Shown piece by piece: positions 1-10,925 of a DNA stretch of 33,874 nucleotides; the first letter of the stretch is position 1, and each line of letters begins with the position of its first letter. The DNA comes from Gammaproteobacteria bacterium (GTDB taxonomy: Bacteria > Pseudomonadota > Gammaproteobacteria > Methylococcales > Methylomonadaceae). The stretch spans positions 1 through 33,874 of the forward strand of contig VGVA01000011.1 in NCBI GenBank assembly GCA_016874115.1, in the 5' to 3' direction. Under the pieces are notes generated by a model. That model had not been told where the DNA came from and ran no database searches. It saw nothing but the letters and a program-made list of their open reading frames with translations. Position numbers and translations under genes: made by a program.

Positions 1-157
1 CGTTGATTAAATGTCGCCGTCTGACTTCGGCTACTGCTTTCATGCTTAACACTCCAGGTTGCTCCGGCTAAATGCCGGTCATTTAACATCCGGGGCGGGT
101 CAGTTTTCAATGACGTTTCACCCCGGTACCTGGGTCAGGTTTGCATGATTATTTACA
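1..157 (-). mobile_element. Partial insertion-sequence end, possibly IS21-like
   Basis: The recombinase reading frame is cut at about 157/158, where a sequence beginning TGTAAATAATCATG on the minus strand takes over and runs off the left edge of the window. Two related TGACCC-containing repeats (minus-strand reading of 128-145 and 97-109) lie about 35 bp apart near the presumed tip. Multiple short terminal repeats and a TG tip are typical of IS21-family ends. A short open frame starts at 43 (minus, ATG) and leaves the window after 14 residues (MKAVAEVRRRHLIN). I do not recognise it with certainty, but its position fits an IS gene. The inner body and the other end are outside the window, so the family is a guess. 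Confidence 0.45.
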
Positions 158-311
158 CCGAAACACCGGCTTCTACAAAAATATTATCGGGGGTTAGCTC
201 TTCACCTTTAGAGTGAGCGTAACCCATTAGGATTTTTTGTTGGGTTTCTAAGCTGTCACCGTTAGCGGCTTGTTCTGAAGTAGAGACCCGAGTGTAACCG
301 TAGATTGTCAT
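153..311 (-). pseudogene. Serine recombinase, N-terminal fragment truncated by IS insertion
   Basis: This 52-codon frame begins MTIYGYTRVSTSEQ, the N-terminal strand and active-site motif of resolvase/invertase serine recombinases. Ser10 in the RVSTSEQ block is the expected nucleophile. It continues to DNIFVEAGVS, where family members normally carry on with a GS-x-P-L-x-x-RP block. Here the frame instead meets a stop within three codons, at the tip of the IS-like sequence to its left. Only about the first quarter of the catalytic domain remains, and the DNA-binding domain is gone, so it cannot be an active recombinase. It lies in the same orientation as the 82-aa ORF at 631-879 and glmS. The upstream 320 bp carries several palindromes that may be its binding or regulatory sites. 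Confidence 0.75.
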
Positions 312-630
312 AAAATTCCTTAAAGTAGCGTGTCGACATTAAGTAAATTTTACGGTAACTGTTACTTAAGTAAAGCACTTTGTAGTAGCTTTTACGATGT
401 AAGTGTCTAATTCTTATGGGAATTTCTAAAAAGTAACTGAGTCGAAGAGACGGGGACTTTTGGCTGGGGTCAAGTAAAATCAGTCGGTTACATTGTAAAA
501 AGAGCCGCTATGTAAGCTGTTGATTCGTATGGATAACTGTCAGTTACCCCAGTCAGTTATACTTGATCCCAAAACTGGCGGTAACTTATTGATTCATAAA
601 GAAGGAGGCTTTCGAAGGGCGTTCCTTTAC
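312..630. other. Gene-free stretch with palindromes upstream of the recombinase
   Basis: No convincing gene lies here. A perfect 12-bp palindrome TTACTTAAGTAA is at 362-373. It overlaps an inverted repeat GTAAC-T-GTTAC at 355-365. A longer imperfect inverted repeat pairs 466-491 (GGGGTCAAGTA...) with 541-570 (...TACTTGATCCC). In a serine-recombinase element such sites can be recombination (res-like) or repressor sites. That role is inferred from position only. Confidence 0.4.
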
Positions 631-879
631 CTAGAACCTTAAAACTTCTACATTCAGAATTTCCACCTCTGGGACACCGTTAAGTCTGGTGTCCCTTTTT
701 TTTCGCTTCTTGTAAATTGAGAAAACACTCTCTGGACCAAGTTCGAAGCCCCTAGGTGACCTATACCCCTCCCTGATCAATAAATCGGCTATAGAGCCGT
801 AAGTGAGGCTCTCCGAGTCCCTTAAATGGATGATTCGATTCGATAGTTCGGTTTGATAGGCTGAATAAGACCCAATCAT
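631..879 (-). CDS. Small recombinase-associated protein (unknown function)
   Basis: An 82-aa protein. The central part (YGSIADLLIREGYRSPRG, then a SVFSIYKK segment) resembles the helix-turn-helix-like 'recombinase' region found after the catalytic domain of large serine recombinases. I recall similar short proteins beside such recombinases, but cannot assign a function. The ATG at 877-879 has AAGGG three bases upstream on the minus strand. A 7-bp inverted repeat (GACCCAA 869-875, TTGGGTC 886-892) places the start codon in its loop, so initiation might be structure-sensitive. A lysine/arginine-rich KKRKKRDTR stretch is encoded by a long A-run. The ORF lies between glmS and the recombinase fragment, in the same direction. 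It is probably part of the same acquired element. Confidence 0.55.
   Translation of the reverse strand: MIGSYSAYQTELSNRIIHLRDSESLTYGSIADLLIREGYRSPRGFELGPESVFSIYKKRKKRDTRLNGVPEVEILNVEVLRF
671..703 (+). terminator. Terminator-like hairpin inside the 82-aa ORF, active orientation plus
   Basis: GGGACACC (671-678) and GGTGTCCC (688-695) form a perfect 8-bp stem with a 9-nt loop, followed directly by eight T residues (696-703). This is a textbook intrinsic terminator for plus-strand transcription, but it lies inside a minus-strand coding frame. It would stop transcripts entering from the IS side before they run antisense into glmS. Chance from the Lys-rich codons supplies part of the T-run. Confidence 0.5.
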
Positions 880-944
880 CAGCCCTTGGGTCTTTAGAAC
901 AAGCTGAAAACGGACTAGGAAGTCTGTACTACCCCCTAACGAGA

Positions 945-2774
945 TTACTCCACCGTCACTGATTTTGCCAGGTTTCTAGGCTGGTCTACGTCTGTTCCTT
1001 TTAGAACTGCAACGTGATATGACAGTAGTTGCAAGGGGACGGTGTACACAATAGGTGATATTTCGTTCTCTACTTCCGGTACTTTGATGATCTGAATGTT
1101 GGTTTCGGCAACCGCTGATAACGCTTCGTCCATGAAAACGATTAATTGTCCGCCACGCGCGCTGACTTCCTGCATGTTGGATTTGAGTTTTTCCAGCAGA
1201 CTGTTATTTGGTGCTACGGTGATGACCGGCATGTCTGCGTCGATTAATGCCAAAGGACCGTGCTTTAGTTCACCGGCCGGATAAGCTTCGGCATGGATGT
1301 AGGATATCTCCTTGAGTTTTAATGCGCCTTCCAGTGCGATTGGGTAATGTGTACCTCGGCCTAAAAACAAGGCATTGTCTTTTTCTGCAAATTGTTCTGC
1401 CAAAGTTTTAATTTGCGCATCCAAGGCGAGTACTTTTTCGATTTTGCTAGGCAAAGTGAATAGCTGGGAGGTTAATTTTTGCTCATTAATATCTCCGAGT
1501 TGGAAACGGCGACCCAAAGCAATAACCATCAACATTAACGCCACTAATTGGGTGGTAAACGCTTTGGTGGAGGCGACGCCGATCTCTGGACCCGCGCGGG
1601 TCATTAATACCAGATCGGACTCTCTAACTAATGAGCTTTCAGGCACGTTACAAATCGCCAGGGAATACTTGCCGCCCAATTTTTTGGCTTCTTGCAATGC
1701 CGCTAAAGTATCTGCGGTTTCTCCAGATTGGGAGATGGTGACTACCAGTGTATTAGGCGCAAGCACTGGATTTCTGTACCGAAATTCGCTTGCGACTTCA
1801 ATACTACATGGAACTCGAGCAAGTTCTTCCAGCCAATATTTGGCGACCAAACCGGCATGATAGCTGGTGCCACAGGCAAGTATTAATACCGATTGGACTT
1901 GGTCGAAAATGGTTGTAGCGTTAAAGCCAAAAGCATTTTCCAGTAAGGTGTTATTGCTGAAGCGGCCTTCCAGGGTTTGTGAAACGGCAAAAGGCTGCTC
2001 GTAGATTTCTTTGAGCATGTAATGCCGGTATTCGCCTTTCTCGGCGGCTTCCGCCGTTAATTGGCTTTCTTTTACAGGTCGTGTAACCAGGTTGCCGTCT
2101 TTGTCGTAAATGACCAGATCATTAATACCGATGACAGCAATATCGCCGTCCTCCAGGAAGATAAAGCGCTGGGTAACCGGCAATAAAGCCGCCACGTCCG
2201 AGGCGATAAAATGTTCGCCGATACCGATTCCGATCACTAACGGACTACCTTTGCGGCAAGCGATTAACGTATCCGGGTGTTCGGACGATATAATTCCCAA
2301 AGCATAAACGCCTTCAAGTCTATTAATGGCGGTTTTGACCGCCTGCACAAAATCGCCGGTATCAGCCAATGCGTCGTAGATCTGGTGTACGACGACTTCG
2401 GTATCGGTTTGTGAGGTAAACTCATAGCCGTCGGCCTGCTGCTGGCTGCGCAGGTGTTCGTGGTTTTCGATGATACCGTTATGAACGACCGCAACTTTGT
2501 GTCGGCAGATATGGGGATGTGCGTTTTGGGTGCTGGGTTTACCGTGCGTAGCCCAACGGGTATGCGCTATGCCGATAAAGCCATTAATAGGGTCGGCTGC
2601 CAACAGCTCTTCCAGCTTTTTGACTTTGCCTAATTCACGTTTCCGGTAGATTTCCCGGTTATTAATGACGGCCAGACCGGCCGAATCATAGCCGCGATAT
2701 TCCAACCGTCTAAGTCCTTCCATTAATATGGGCACAACATTCCGTTGCGCCACACCGCCGACAATTCCACACAT
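945..2774 (-). CDS. glmS: Glutamine-fructose-6-phosphate aminotransferase (isomerizing)
   Basis: GlmS makes glucosamine-6-phosphate from fructose-6-phosphate and glutamine, the entry step to UDP-GlcNAc for peptidoglycan and lipopolysaccharide. The 609 residues match the family length. MCGIVGG at the N-terminus gives the catalytic Cys exposed after Met removal, with the class II glutaminase domain over about residues 2-240. Two SIS sugar-binding domains follow, with CGTSYHAG, SQSGETADT and the C-terminal synthase segment containing ALEGALKLKEISYIHAEAY. The end, NLAKSVTVE, is the conserved tail that in many bacteria forms the Tn7 target. The start codon is one base after the glmU stop, so the two genes form an operon with glmU first. 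No glmS ribozyme would be expected in this group and none is seen. Confidence 0.97.
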   Translation of the reverse strand: MCGIVGGVAQRNVVPILMEGLRRLEYRGYDSAGLAVINNREIYRKRELGKVKKLEELLAADPINGFIGIAHTRWATHGKPSTQNAHPHICRHKVAVVHNGIIENHEHLRSQQQADGYEFTSQTDTEVVVHQIYDALADTGDFVQAVKTAINRLEGVYALGIISSEHPDTLIACRKGSPLVIGIGIGEHFIASDVAALLPVTQRFIFLEDGDIAVIGINDLVIYDKDGNLVTRPVKESQLTAEAAEKGEYRHYMLKEIYEQPFAVSQTLEGRFSNNTLLENAFGFNATTIFDQVQSVLILACGTSYHAGLVAKYWLEELARVPCSIEVASEFRYRNPVLAPNTLVVTISQSGETADTLAALQEAKKLGGKYSLAICNVPESSLVRESDLVLMTRAGPEIGVASTKAFTTQLVALMLMVIALGRRFQLGDINEQKLTSQLFTLPSKIEKVLALDAQIKTLAEQFAEKDNALFLGRGTHYPIALEGALKLKEISYIHAEAYPAGELKHGPLALIDADMPVITVAPNNSLLEKLKSNMQEVSARGGQLIVFMDEALSAVAETNIQIIKVPEVENEISPIVYTVPLQLLSYHVAVLKGTDVDQPRNLAKSVTVE

Positions 2775-2775
2775 A

Positions 2776-4146
2776 TTATTTTTCCTTTTTTACCGGACGT
2801 TGCCATCCGGATACTGAAAATTGTTTGACTCTGCTTAAGGTCAATTGCTCGGCAGGACAATCTTTAGTAACCGTCGAGCCTGCACCGATTGTGGCGTTCT
2901 TGCCGACGGTTACCGGTGCTACAAGTTGGGTGTCCGAGCCGATAAAGGCGCCGTCTTCAATGATTGTTTGATATTTATTAGCGCCATCATAGTTACAGGT
3001 AATCGTACCAGCCCCAATATTAACATGGCTGCCTACGGTTGAATCCCCTATATAGCTGAGATGGTTGACCTTGCTGTGTTCGGCAATCATCGATTTCTTT
3101 AGTTCCACAAAATTGCCAATTTTCACATCGTTTGCCAACGTCACTAACGGCCTTAACCGGGCGAAAGGGCCGATCACGCTGCCCGCGCCAATGACTCCAT
3201 CTTCTATCACACAATTGTCCAGTATTTGTACGTTGTCGCCGATTATGCTATTAATAATCCGGTTATTAGCACCTATTTTGATGTTTTTGCCGATGCGGTT
3301 TACGCCTTCAAAGATGACATTAATATCTATTTCTATATCTTCGCCGAATAGTTCCAGCTTGCCTCTTAAATCAAAACGCGACGGATCTCGTAAAGTAACG
3401 CCGCTTTCCATTAATGATAACGCCTGTTCTTTTTGATATACCCTTTCCAAATGACTTAATTGCTCACGGTTATTAACGCCCATAACCTCATCTTCGCATT
3501 CCGGCTGAGTCGCTGTTATTTTTATACCTTCGTTAACCGCCATTTCAATAATGTCGGTTAAATAATATTCACCCTGGGCATTGTTGGGTTTGAGTTGCTC
3601 CAACCATGTCTTTAATTTGTCGCCTCTTACGGCCATGATGCCGGTATTAACTTCTTTGATTAACTTCTGATCGTTGGTCGCGTCTTTTTCTTCAACAATT
3701 TTTTCAATATGGCCGTCATGATCACGCACAATTCTACCGTAACCTTTGGGGTTTTCCAGATTCACCGTCAATAAAGCCAGTGATTTCTCGCTGACATGGG
3801 TTAATAACGTACGGACTGTTGCCAGTTTCAACAGAGGAACGTCACCGTATAAAATTAATACTATATCCTTATCTCCAATTTGACCGGCAACCTGTTGCAC
3901 GGCGTGGCCTGTGCCCAGTTGTTGTTTCTGTTCGATCCAGTCTGCCTGCAAGTGCGTTAGTTGATCTCTGACCAGATCGGCGCCGTGCCCATAAACGATT
4001 TTGATTTGGTTATTTTCCAGATGCCGACTCATGTCATAAACATGTTCCAGCAAGGGCTTGCCGGCAATTTTATGTAGAATCTTGGGTATTTCCGAACGCA
4101 TTCGCGTACCTTTACCGGCTGCCAAGATAATGGTGGTCATGTGCAT
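2776..4146 (-). CDS. glmU: Bifunctional UDP-GlcNAc pyrophosphorylase / GlcN-1-P acetyltransferase
   Basis: GlmU acetylates glucosamine-1-phosphate and then joins GlcNAc-1-P to UTP, giving UDP-GlcNAc in the cytoplasm. It has 456 residues, the same length as the E. coli enzyme. The uridyltransferase domain opens with LAAGKGTRM and a PKILHKIAGKPLLEHV block. It is followed by GTGHAVQ and, further on, NTGIMAV. The C-terminal half is a left-handed beta-helix of hexapeptide repeats, with the acetyltransferase motifs VNHLSYIGDSTVG and NIGAGTITCNYDG. The ATG at 4146 has a strong AGGGGGA upstream with a 4-base gap, which favours it over the second ATG two codons later. It is co-directional with glmS and lies downstream of the atp terminator, so it should have its own promoter in 4147-4360. 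Confidence 0.97.
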   Translation of the reverse strand: MHMTTIILAAGKGTRMRSEIPKILHKIAGKPLLEHVYDMSRHLENNQIKIVYGHGADLVRDQLTHLQADWIEQKQQLGTGHAVQQVAGQIGDKDIVLILYGDVPLLKLATVRTLLTHVSEKSLALLTVNLENPKGYGRIVRDHDGHIEKIVEEKDATNDQKLIKEVNTGIMAVRGDKLKTWLEQLKPNNAQGEYYLTDIIEMAVNEGIKITATQPECEDEVMGVNNREQLSHLERVYQKEQALSLMESGVTLRDPSRFDLRGKLELFGEDIEIDINVIFEGVNRIGKNIKIGANNRIINSIIGDNVQILDNCVIEDGVIGAGSVIGPFARLRPLVTLANDVKIGNFVELKKSMIAEHSKVNHLSYIGDSTVGSHVNIGAGTITCNYDGANKYQTIIEDGAFIGSDTQLVAPVTVGKNATIGAGSTVTKDCPAEQLTLSRVKQFSVSGWQRPVKKEK

Positions 4147-4362
4147 TATTTCCCCCTAAACGCGTTCATTAATAAGCCAAAGCAGATTGTTGCTTAACAA
4201 TTTCGCATGCAATTGCGGAATTAAAATTGGCTCGAATTACTCATTAATTGTTAGTAAACTCCGCTTTCCCGCCAATTTTCGCCGTTTCCTTGCTGAGCTT
4301 ATAACGTTAAGCATCAACCTGCAGACACGTTATTAATCTGTTGATCTAGCCCAAATAAAAAA
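4147..4362. other. Leader region of glmU-glmS with a possible 25-codon basic ORF
   Basis: This is the minus-strand region upstream of glmU. A short frame at 4314-4237 (minus) would encode a 25-residue, very basic peptide starting MLNVISSARKRRK and ending LLTINE. It has no obvious ribosome site and I do not recognise it. Three ATTAAT palindromes lie at about 4169, 4242 and 4332. I see no known riboswitch fold that I can name. Confidence 0.3.
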
Positions 4363-4392
4363 GCCTGATAATGTTATATCGCATTATCAGGC
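4353..4392 (-). terminator. Intrinsic terminator of the atp operon
   Basis: GCCTGATAATG (4363-4373) and CATTATCAGGC (4382-4392) form a perfect 11-bp stem with an 8-nt loop. Read on the minus strand, the stem is followed by a T-rich run (complement of 4353-4362). It lies 32 bp past the atpC stop codon, ending the operon before glmU. Confidence 0.9.
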
Positions 4393-4424
4393 CAATTAGT
4401 TTAAATAAACATTAAAGCAGTTAA

Positions 4425-4847
4425 TTAACCACCACGTTTTCTCAGCCTGTCTAATGTTCTCAGCTGCATAATGGCTTCTGCTAGTTGTGCTTGCGCCGTG
4501 GCGTAATCAATTTTACCGGATTTGTCTGTTAAAGCTTCTTCCGCTCTGGCTTTGGCTTCGATAGCGGCGGCTTCGTCGATATCTTTCGCCCTAATGGCCG
4601 TATCCGCCAAAATGGTCACCAGATGCGGCTGCACTTCCAGTAATCCGCCGCTTACATAAAACGGATAACTTTCGGTATCGCTGACCTTAACTCGCACTTC
4701 GCCCGGTTTTAAACGAGTGATAAAAGGCGCATGACGCGGTGCAATACCGACTTCACCCATTTCAGCATGGGCAAACACCATTTCTGCCGCACCTGAATAG
4801 ATTTCTTTCTCGGCACTGACGATATCTACTTGGATGGTTGAGGCCAT
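4425..4847 (-). CDS. atpC: ATP synthase F1 subunit epsilon
   Basis: Epsilon is part of the central stalk of the F1 motor. It binds gamma and can inhibit ATP hydrolysis through its C-terminal helices. The 140 residues are the usual bacterial length. The N-terminal beta-sandwich (residues 1-85) starts STIQVDIVSAEKEIYSG and includes APRHAPFITRLKPGEVRV. The C-terminal alpha-helical hairpin (about 90-138) is Ala/Glu-rich and ends in LRTLDRLRKRGG. It is the last gene of the atp operon, 21 bp after atpD and followed by a strong terminator. Confidence 0.96.
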   Translation of the reverse strand: MASTIQVDIVSAEKEIYSGAAEMVFAHAEMGEVGIAPRHAPFITRLKPGEVRVKVSDTESYPFYVSGGLLEVQPHLVTILADTAIRAKDIDEAAAIEAKARAEEALTDKSGKIDYATAQAQLAEAIMQLRTLDRLRKRGG

Positions 4848-4868
4848 ATTAGGGTTCGCTCAGATAGA

Positions 4869-6281
<1,413 letters not shown>

Positions 6282-6307
6282 TTAAATAATAATTCGTTAT
6301 GCATAGT

Positions 6308-7171
6308 TTAAACCGCTGCTGCACCGCCGACGATTTCAGAGATTTCCTGCGTAATCGCTGCTTGCCGTGCTTTGTTGTATATTAATTGTAATTCTTTAAT
6401 CAAATTACCAGCGTTATCAGATGCGCTTTTCATCGCCACCATCCGCGCCGCCTGTTCACAAGCATTGTTCTCGACCAAACCTTGGAAGACAATGGACTCG
6501 ATGTAGCGCGTTAATAAATGATCGAGCACGTCTTTAGCATCCGGTTCGTATATATAGTCCCAATATCCGCCCAAGCCTTCTTCGATTTCTTCCGCGACGA
6601 CCGGTAATAATTTAGTCACCGTAGGCCGTTGAGTCATGGTATTAACAAACTCGTTATTAATCACGTAAAGTTCGTCAATACGGCCTTCTGCGTAAGCATC
6701 CAGCATGATTTTGATTATGCCGACGATGTCGTTTAAATGCGGGGTATCGCCTAGTTTAGTCGTTTGCCCCACCAGATTGGTTTTTAAATTACTGAAAAAC
6801 CCAGACGCTTTGGTGCCTATCGCACACACGTCAATTTCAATGCCTTTTTTTTCCCAATCCGACAATTGGGTTAAGGTTCGCCTGAACAAGTTGGCGTTTA
6901 GGCCGCCGCACAAACCGCGATCTGAACTGATGACAATTAAGCCAACGCGTTTGACATCGCGCTGCACCAGAAAAGTGTGTTTGTATTCTGGATTGGCGTG
7001 CGCCAAATGTTTAATAATCTGGCCGATTTTTTTGGAGTAAGGACGCGTTGCCTGCATTCTGTCCTTGGTTTTCCGCATTTTGCTGGCAGCCACCATCTCC
7101 ATTGCACGCGTAATTTTCTGCGTATTTTTGATGCTGGCGATTTTTAGCCTGATTTCTTTGCCGACAGCCAT
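6308..7171 (-). CDS. atpG: ATP synthase F1 subunit gamma
   Basis: Gamma is the rotating central shaft that couples the c-ring to the three catalytic sites. It has 287 residues, typical for bacteria. The N-terminal helix [32 protein letters not shown] and the C-terminal helix [31 protein letters not shown] together form the coiled-coil shaft. The Rossmann-like middle contains [17 protein letters not shown]. It is 10 bp downstream of atpA and 38 bp upstream of atpD. Confidence 0.97.
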   Translation of the reverse strand: MAVGKEIRLKIASIKNTQKITRAMEMVAASKMRKTKDRMQATRPYSKKIGQIIKHLAHANPEYKHTFLVQRDVKRVGLIVISSDRGLCGGLNANLFRRTLTQLSDWEKKGIEIDVCAIGTKASGFFSNLKTNLVGQTTKLGDTPHLNDIVGIIKIMLDAYAEGRIDELYVINNEFVNTMTQRPTVTKLLPVVAEEIEEGLGGYWDYIYEPDAKDVLDHLLTRYIESIVFQGLVENNACEQAARMVAMKSASDNAGNLIKELQLIYNKARQAAITQEISEIVGGAAAV

Positions 7172-7181
7172 GGTTTACCTG

Positions 7182-8723
7182 CTACCAACTGCCTGTTTTA
7201 ATGAAAGATTCGAGTGCATCTTTCATGCTTTGTCTAATTTCATCTGAAAAATCGCCGGTCGCATTGATTTTATCCATTAATGCGCCATGTTTTGATTTCA
7301 TGTAACCGTGTAAAGATGCTTCAAATGACAACACCTTGTTGACTTCTACTGCATCCAGATAGCCTTCGTTAGCCGCAAACAGTGACATCGCCATTTGCGC
7401 AACAGACATGGGCGCGTATTGGTTTTGTTTCATTAACTCGGTTACACGTTGTCCGCGTTCGATTTGTTTACGCGTACTTTCGTCCAAATCGGACGCAAAC
7501 TGGGCAAATGCCGCCAACTCGCGGTATTGCGCCAAGTCAAGACGGGTACCGCCGCCCAGTTTTTTAATAATTTTGGTTTGCGCCGCGCCGCCAACCCGCG
7601 ATACCGATAAACCCGCATTCACCGCAGGCCTGATGCCTGAGTTAAACAAGTTGGTTTCCAAAAAGATCTGACCATCGGTAATCGAAATAACGTTGGTCGG
7701 TACGAACGCAGATACGTCGCCGCTTTGGGTTTCGATAATCGGCAACGCCGTCAGCGAACCGGTTTTACCCTTAACTTTACCGCCGGTAAGCCTTTCGACT
7801 TCAGCAGCATTAATTCTTGCTGCGCGTTCCAACAAACGCGAATGCAGATAGAACACATCACCCGGATACGCTTCACGTCCGGGTGGACGGCGGAGCAGTA
7901 ACGATACCTGCCGGTAAGCCCAGGCTTGCTTAGTTAAATCATCGTAAATAATTAATGCGTCTTCACCGCGATCACGGAAAAACTCGCCCATTGCGCAACC
8001 GGTATACGGCGCAATAAATTGCAAAGCAGCGGATTCCGACGCCGAGGCGACAACGACAATGGTATGCTCCATGGCGCCATGCTCTTCCAGCTTACGCACC
8101 ACGTTGGCAATTGATGAGCGTTTTTGCCCAATCGCCACATAAATACATTTAATGCCTGTGCCTTTTTGGTTAATGATGGCGTCTACGGCGATAGCGGTTT
8201 TGCCGGTTTGGCGGTCGCCAATGATTAATTCCCGCTGACCGCGGCCGATAGGAATCATTGCGTCAATGGATTTCAAGCCGATCTGCACAGGCTGATCGAC
8301 CGATTGGCGGGCAATTACGCCAGGCGCAATTTTTTCAATCGGCGAACTTTCTTTAGTTTTAATAGCGCCCTTGCCGTCGATTGGATTGCCTAAAGCATCC
8401 ACAACACGGCCGAGCAAAGCTTCGCCAACCGGCACTTCCAGAATTTTACCTGTGCACTTGACCGTATCGCCTTCTGAAATATGCTGATAAGCGCCTAAGA
8501 CCACGGCGCCGACAGAATCGCGCTCCAGGTTTAGCGCCATGCCGAAGGAATTGCCTGGAAACTCCAGCATCTCGCCTTGCATGGCTTGAGAAAGCCCGTG
8601 TACCCGTACAATACCGTCGGTTACACTGACCACAGTGCCTTCCGAATGGGACTGCGCACCCAGATCGAAATTCTCGATCTTCTTTTTAATTAAGTCACTG
8701 ATTTCAGATGGATTTAATTGCAT
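7182..8723 (-). CDS. atpA: ATP synthase F1 subunit alpha
   Basis: Alpha is the non-catalytic nucleotide-binding subunit alternating with beta. The 513 residues equal the E. coli length. The N-terminus [16 protein letters not shown] contacts delta. The Walker A motif is GDRQTGKTA, and the loop containing the arginine finger is near [33 protein letters not shown]. It is 15 bp after atpH and 10 bp before atpG. All signature blocks are present, so there is no sign of decay. Confidence 0.98.
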   Translation of the reverse strand: MQLNPSEISDLIKKKIENFDLGAQSHSEGTVVSVTDGIVRVHGLSQAMQGEMLEFPGNSFGMALNLERDSVGAVVLGAYQHISEGDTVKCTGKILEVPVGEALLGRVVDALGNPIDGKGAIKTKESSPIEKIAPGVIARQSVDQPVQIGLKSIDAMIPIGRGQRELIIGDRQTGKTAIAVDAIINQKGTGIKCIYVAIGQKRSSIANVVRKLEEHGAMEHTIVVVASASESAALQFIAPYTGCAMGEFFRDRGEDALIIYDDLTKQAWAYRQVSLLLRRPPGREAYPGDVFYLHSRLLERAARINAAEVERLTGGKVKGKTGSLTALPIIETQSGDVSAFVPTNVISITDGQIFLETNLFNSGIRPAVNAGLSVSRVGGAAQTKIIKKLGGGTRLDLAQYRELAAFAQFASDLDESTRKQIERGQRVTELMKQNQYAPMSVAQMAMSLFAANEGYLDAVEVNKVLSFEASLHGYMKSKHGALMDKINATGDFSDEIRQSMKDALESFIKTGSW

Positions 8724-8738
8724 GTTCTGTTCTCACTC

Positions 8739-9272
8739 TCACTGTAGAGCCTTACGCAAATTTTGGAGTTGGCCTCTGATGGAGCCGTCAATAACCCGAT
8801 CGCCCGCCCGCACCAGGACACCGCCGATTAATGATTGATCCACGGCCACATTCATGTGGACTTTCTTGTTTAATGTTTTTTCTAATGCCGCAGCAAATTT
8901 TTGCTCGCCTTCTTTACTGAAAGGAAAGGCGGTTTGGACACTGACATCGATATAACCTTCGGATTCAGCCTTTAGTTCTTCGAATATCTGGGCAATTTTC
9001 GGCAACAAGCCCATACGGTTGTTTGCGGTTAATAACTTAATAAAATTCACCGCATCCGCATCGGCTTTATCTTTACCGATATCCAGAATTAACTGGGACA
9101 ACTTATCCTTACTGAATCTGGGATTGCCTACCAATGCTTTTATTTCAGCGTTATTAATAACAGCAGACAGAAAAGACAACGTATCCGACCAACGGGTGGC
9201 GCTGGACGTCTCTTTTGCCCGCTTAAACACGGCAACAGCATAGGGCCTGGCTAATGTCGCTAATTCGCTCAT
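8739..9272 (-). CDS. atpH: ATP synthase subunit delta
   Basis: Delta clamps the peripheral stalk (subunit b) to the top of the F1 head. The 177 residues match the family. The N-terminal helical bundle starts LATLARPYAVAVFKRA, a family hallmark. The C-terminal segment has DQSLIGGVLVRAGDRVIDGSIRGQLQNLRKAL, also diagnostic. It lies between atpF (19 bp) and atpA (15 bp). Confidence 0.97.
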   Translation of the reverse strand: MSELATLARPYAVAVFKRAKETSSATRWSDTLSFLSAVINNAEIKALVGNPRFSKDKLSQLILDIGKDKADADAVNFIKLLTANNRMGLLPKIAQIFEELKAESEGYIDVSVQTAFPFSKEGEQKFAAALEKTLNKKVHMNVAVDQSLIGGVLVRAGDRVIDGSIRGQLQNLRKALQ

Positions 9273-9291
9273 GGCTTATTCAATGGCGGCG

Positions 9292-9762
9292 TTATAGTTT
9301 TTTGGAAATTTTATTAACAAGATCTTGATGTTTGTTCTTGTCGATTTCTGCCGTCAGAATTTGCTCCGCTGCCGACAAAGCCAGTGTTGCAACCTCTTTA
9401 CGCAAGGTTTCTTTGGTTTGCTGAACTTCCTGCTCTATTTGAGCTTTGGCAGCCATGATTAAGCGGTCACCTTCTTTCTTGGCGGCATTTTTTGATTCCG
9501 CAACGATGTCGTTAGCTTGTTTTTGCGCCAGACTGACAATTTCCGAGGATTGGTCTTTCGCGGTTTTTATCAAGCCGAGCGCTTTCTTCTCGGCCAGCAG
9601 CATTTCTTCCTGGCCTTTTTCCGCCGCCGCCAACCCTTCGGCAATCTTTTTCTTACGCTCTTCCAGCGCATTGAACAAGACCGGCCATACGTACTCCATG
9701 ACAAACCACACCAGGAGCGCGAAGGTAATCATTTGACCAATCAGAGTAATATTTATACTCAT
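9292..9762 (-). CDS. atpF: ATP synthase Fo subunit b
   Basis: Subunit b forms the peripheral stalk as a dimer: one N-terminal membrane helix and a long cytoplasmic coiled coil. The 156 residues equal the E. coli length. The membrane segment is about residues 4-26 ([22 protein letters not shown]). The rest is charged and Ala/Glu/Lys-rich ([20 protein letters not shown]), as expected for the right-handed stalk. There is only one b gene in the operon, so this is the non-photosynthetic type with a b2 homodimer. Confidence 0.97.
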   Translation of the reverse strand: MSINITLIGQMITFALLVWFVMEYVWPVLFNALEERKKKIAEGLAAAEKGQEEMLLAEKKALGLIKTAKDQSSEIVSLAQKQANDIVAESKNAAKKEGDRLIMAAKAQIEQEVQQTKETLRKEVATLALSAAEQILTAEIDKNKHQDLVNKISKKL

Positions 9763-9796
9763 GATATGTTCCTCATTGTGTTATTAATGACCAGCC

Positions 9797-10102
<306 letters not shown>

Positions 10103-10131
10103 TTATTTATTTAAATGAAAGGGTTAAACAA

Positions 10132-10914
<783 letters not shown>

Positions 10915-10925
10915 CTATTAATCAT

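Noticed and set aside
880-944. A Tn7 end downstream of glmS
   Set aside because: No TGTGGGCGG-type end or TnsB-like repeat is visible within the expected distance after the stop codon.
2776-2850. A glmS ribozyme upstream of glmS
   Set aside because: glmS starts one base after glmU, leaving no room. The ribozyme is a Firmicutes-type feature and no matching core is seen.
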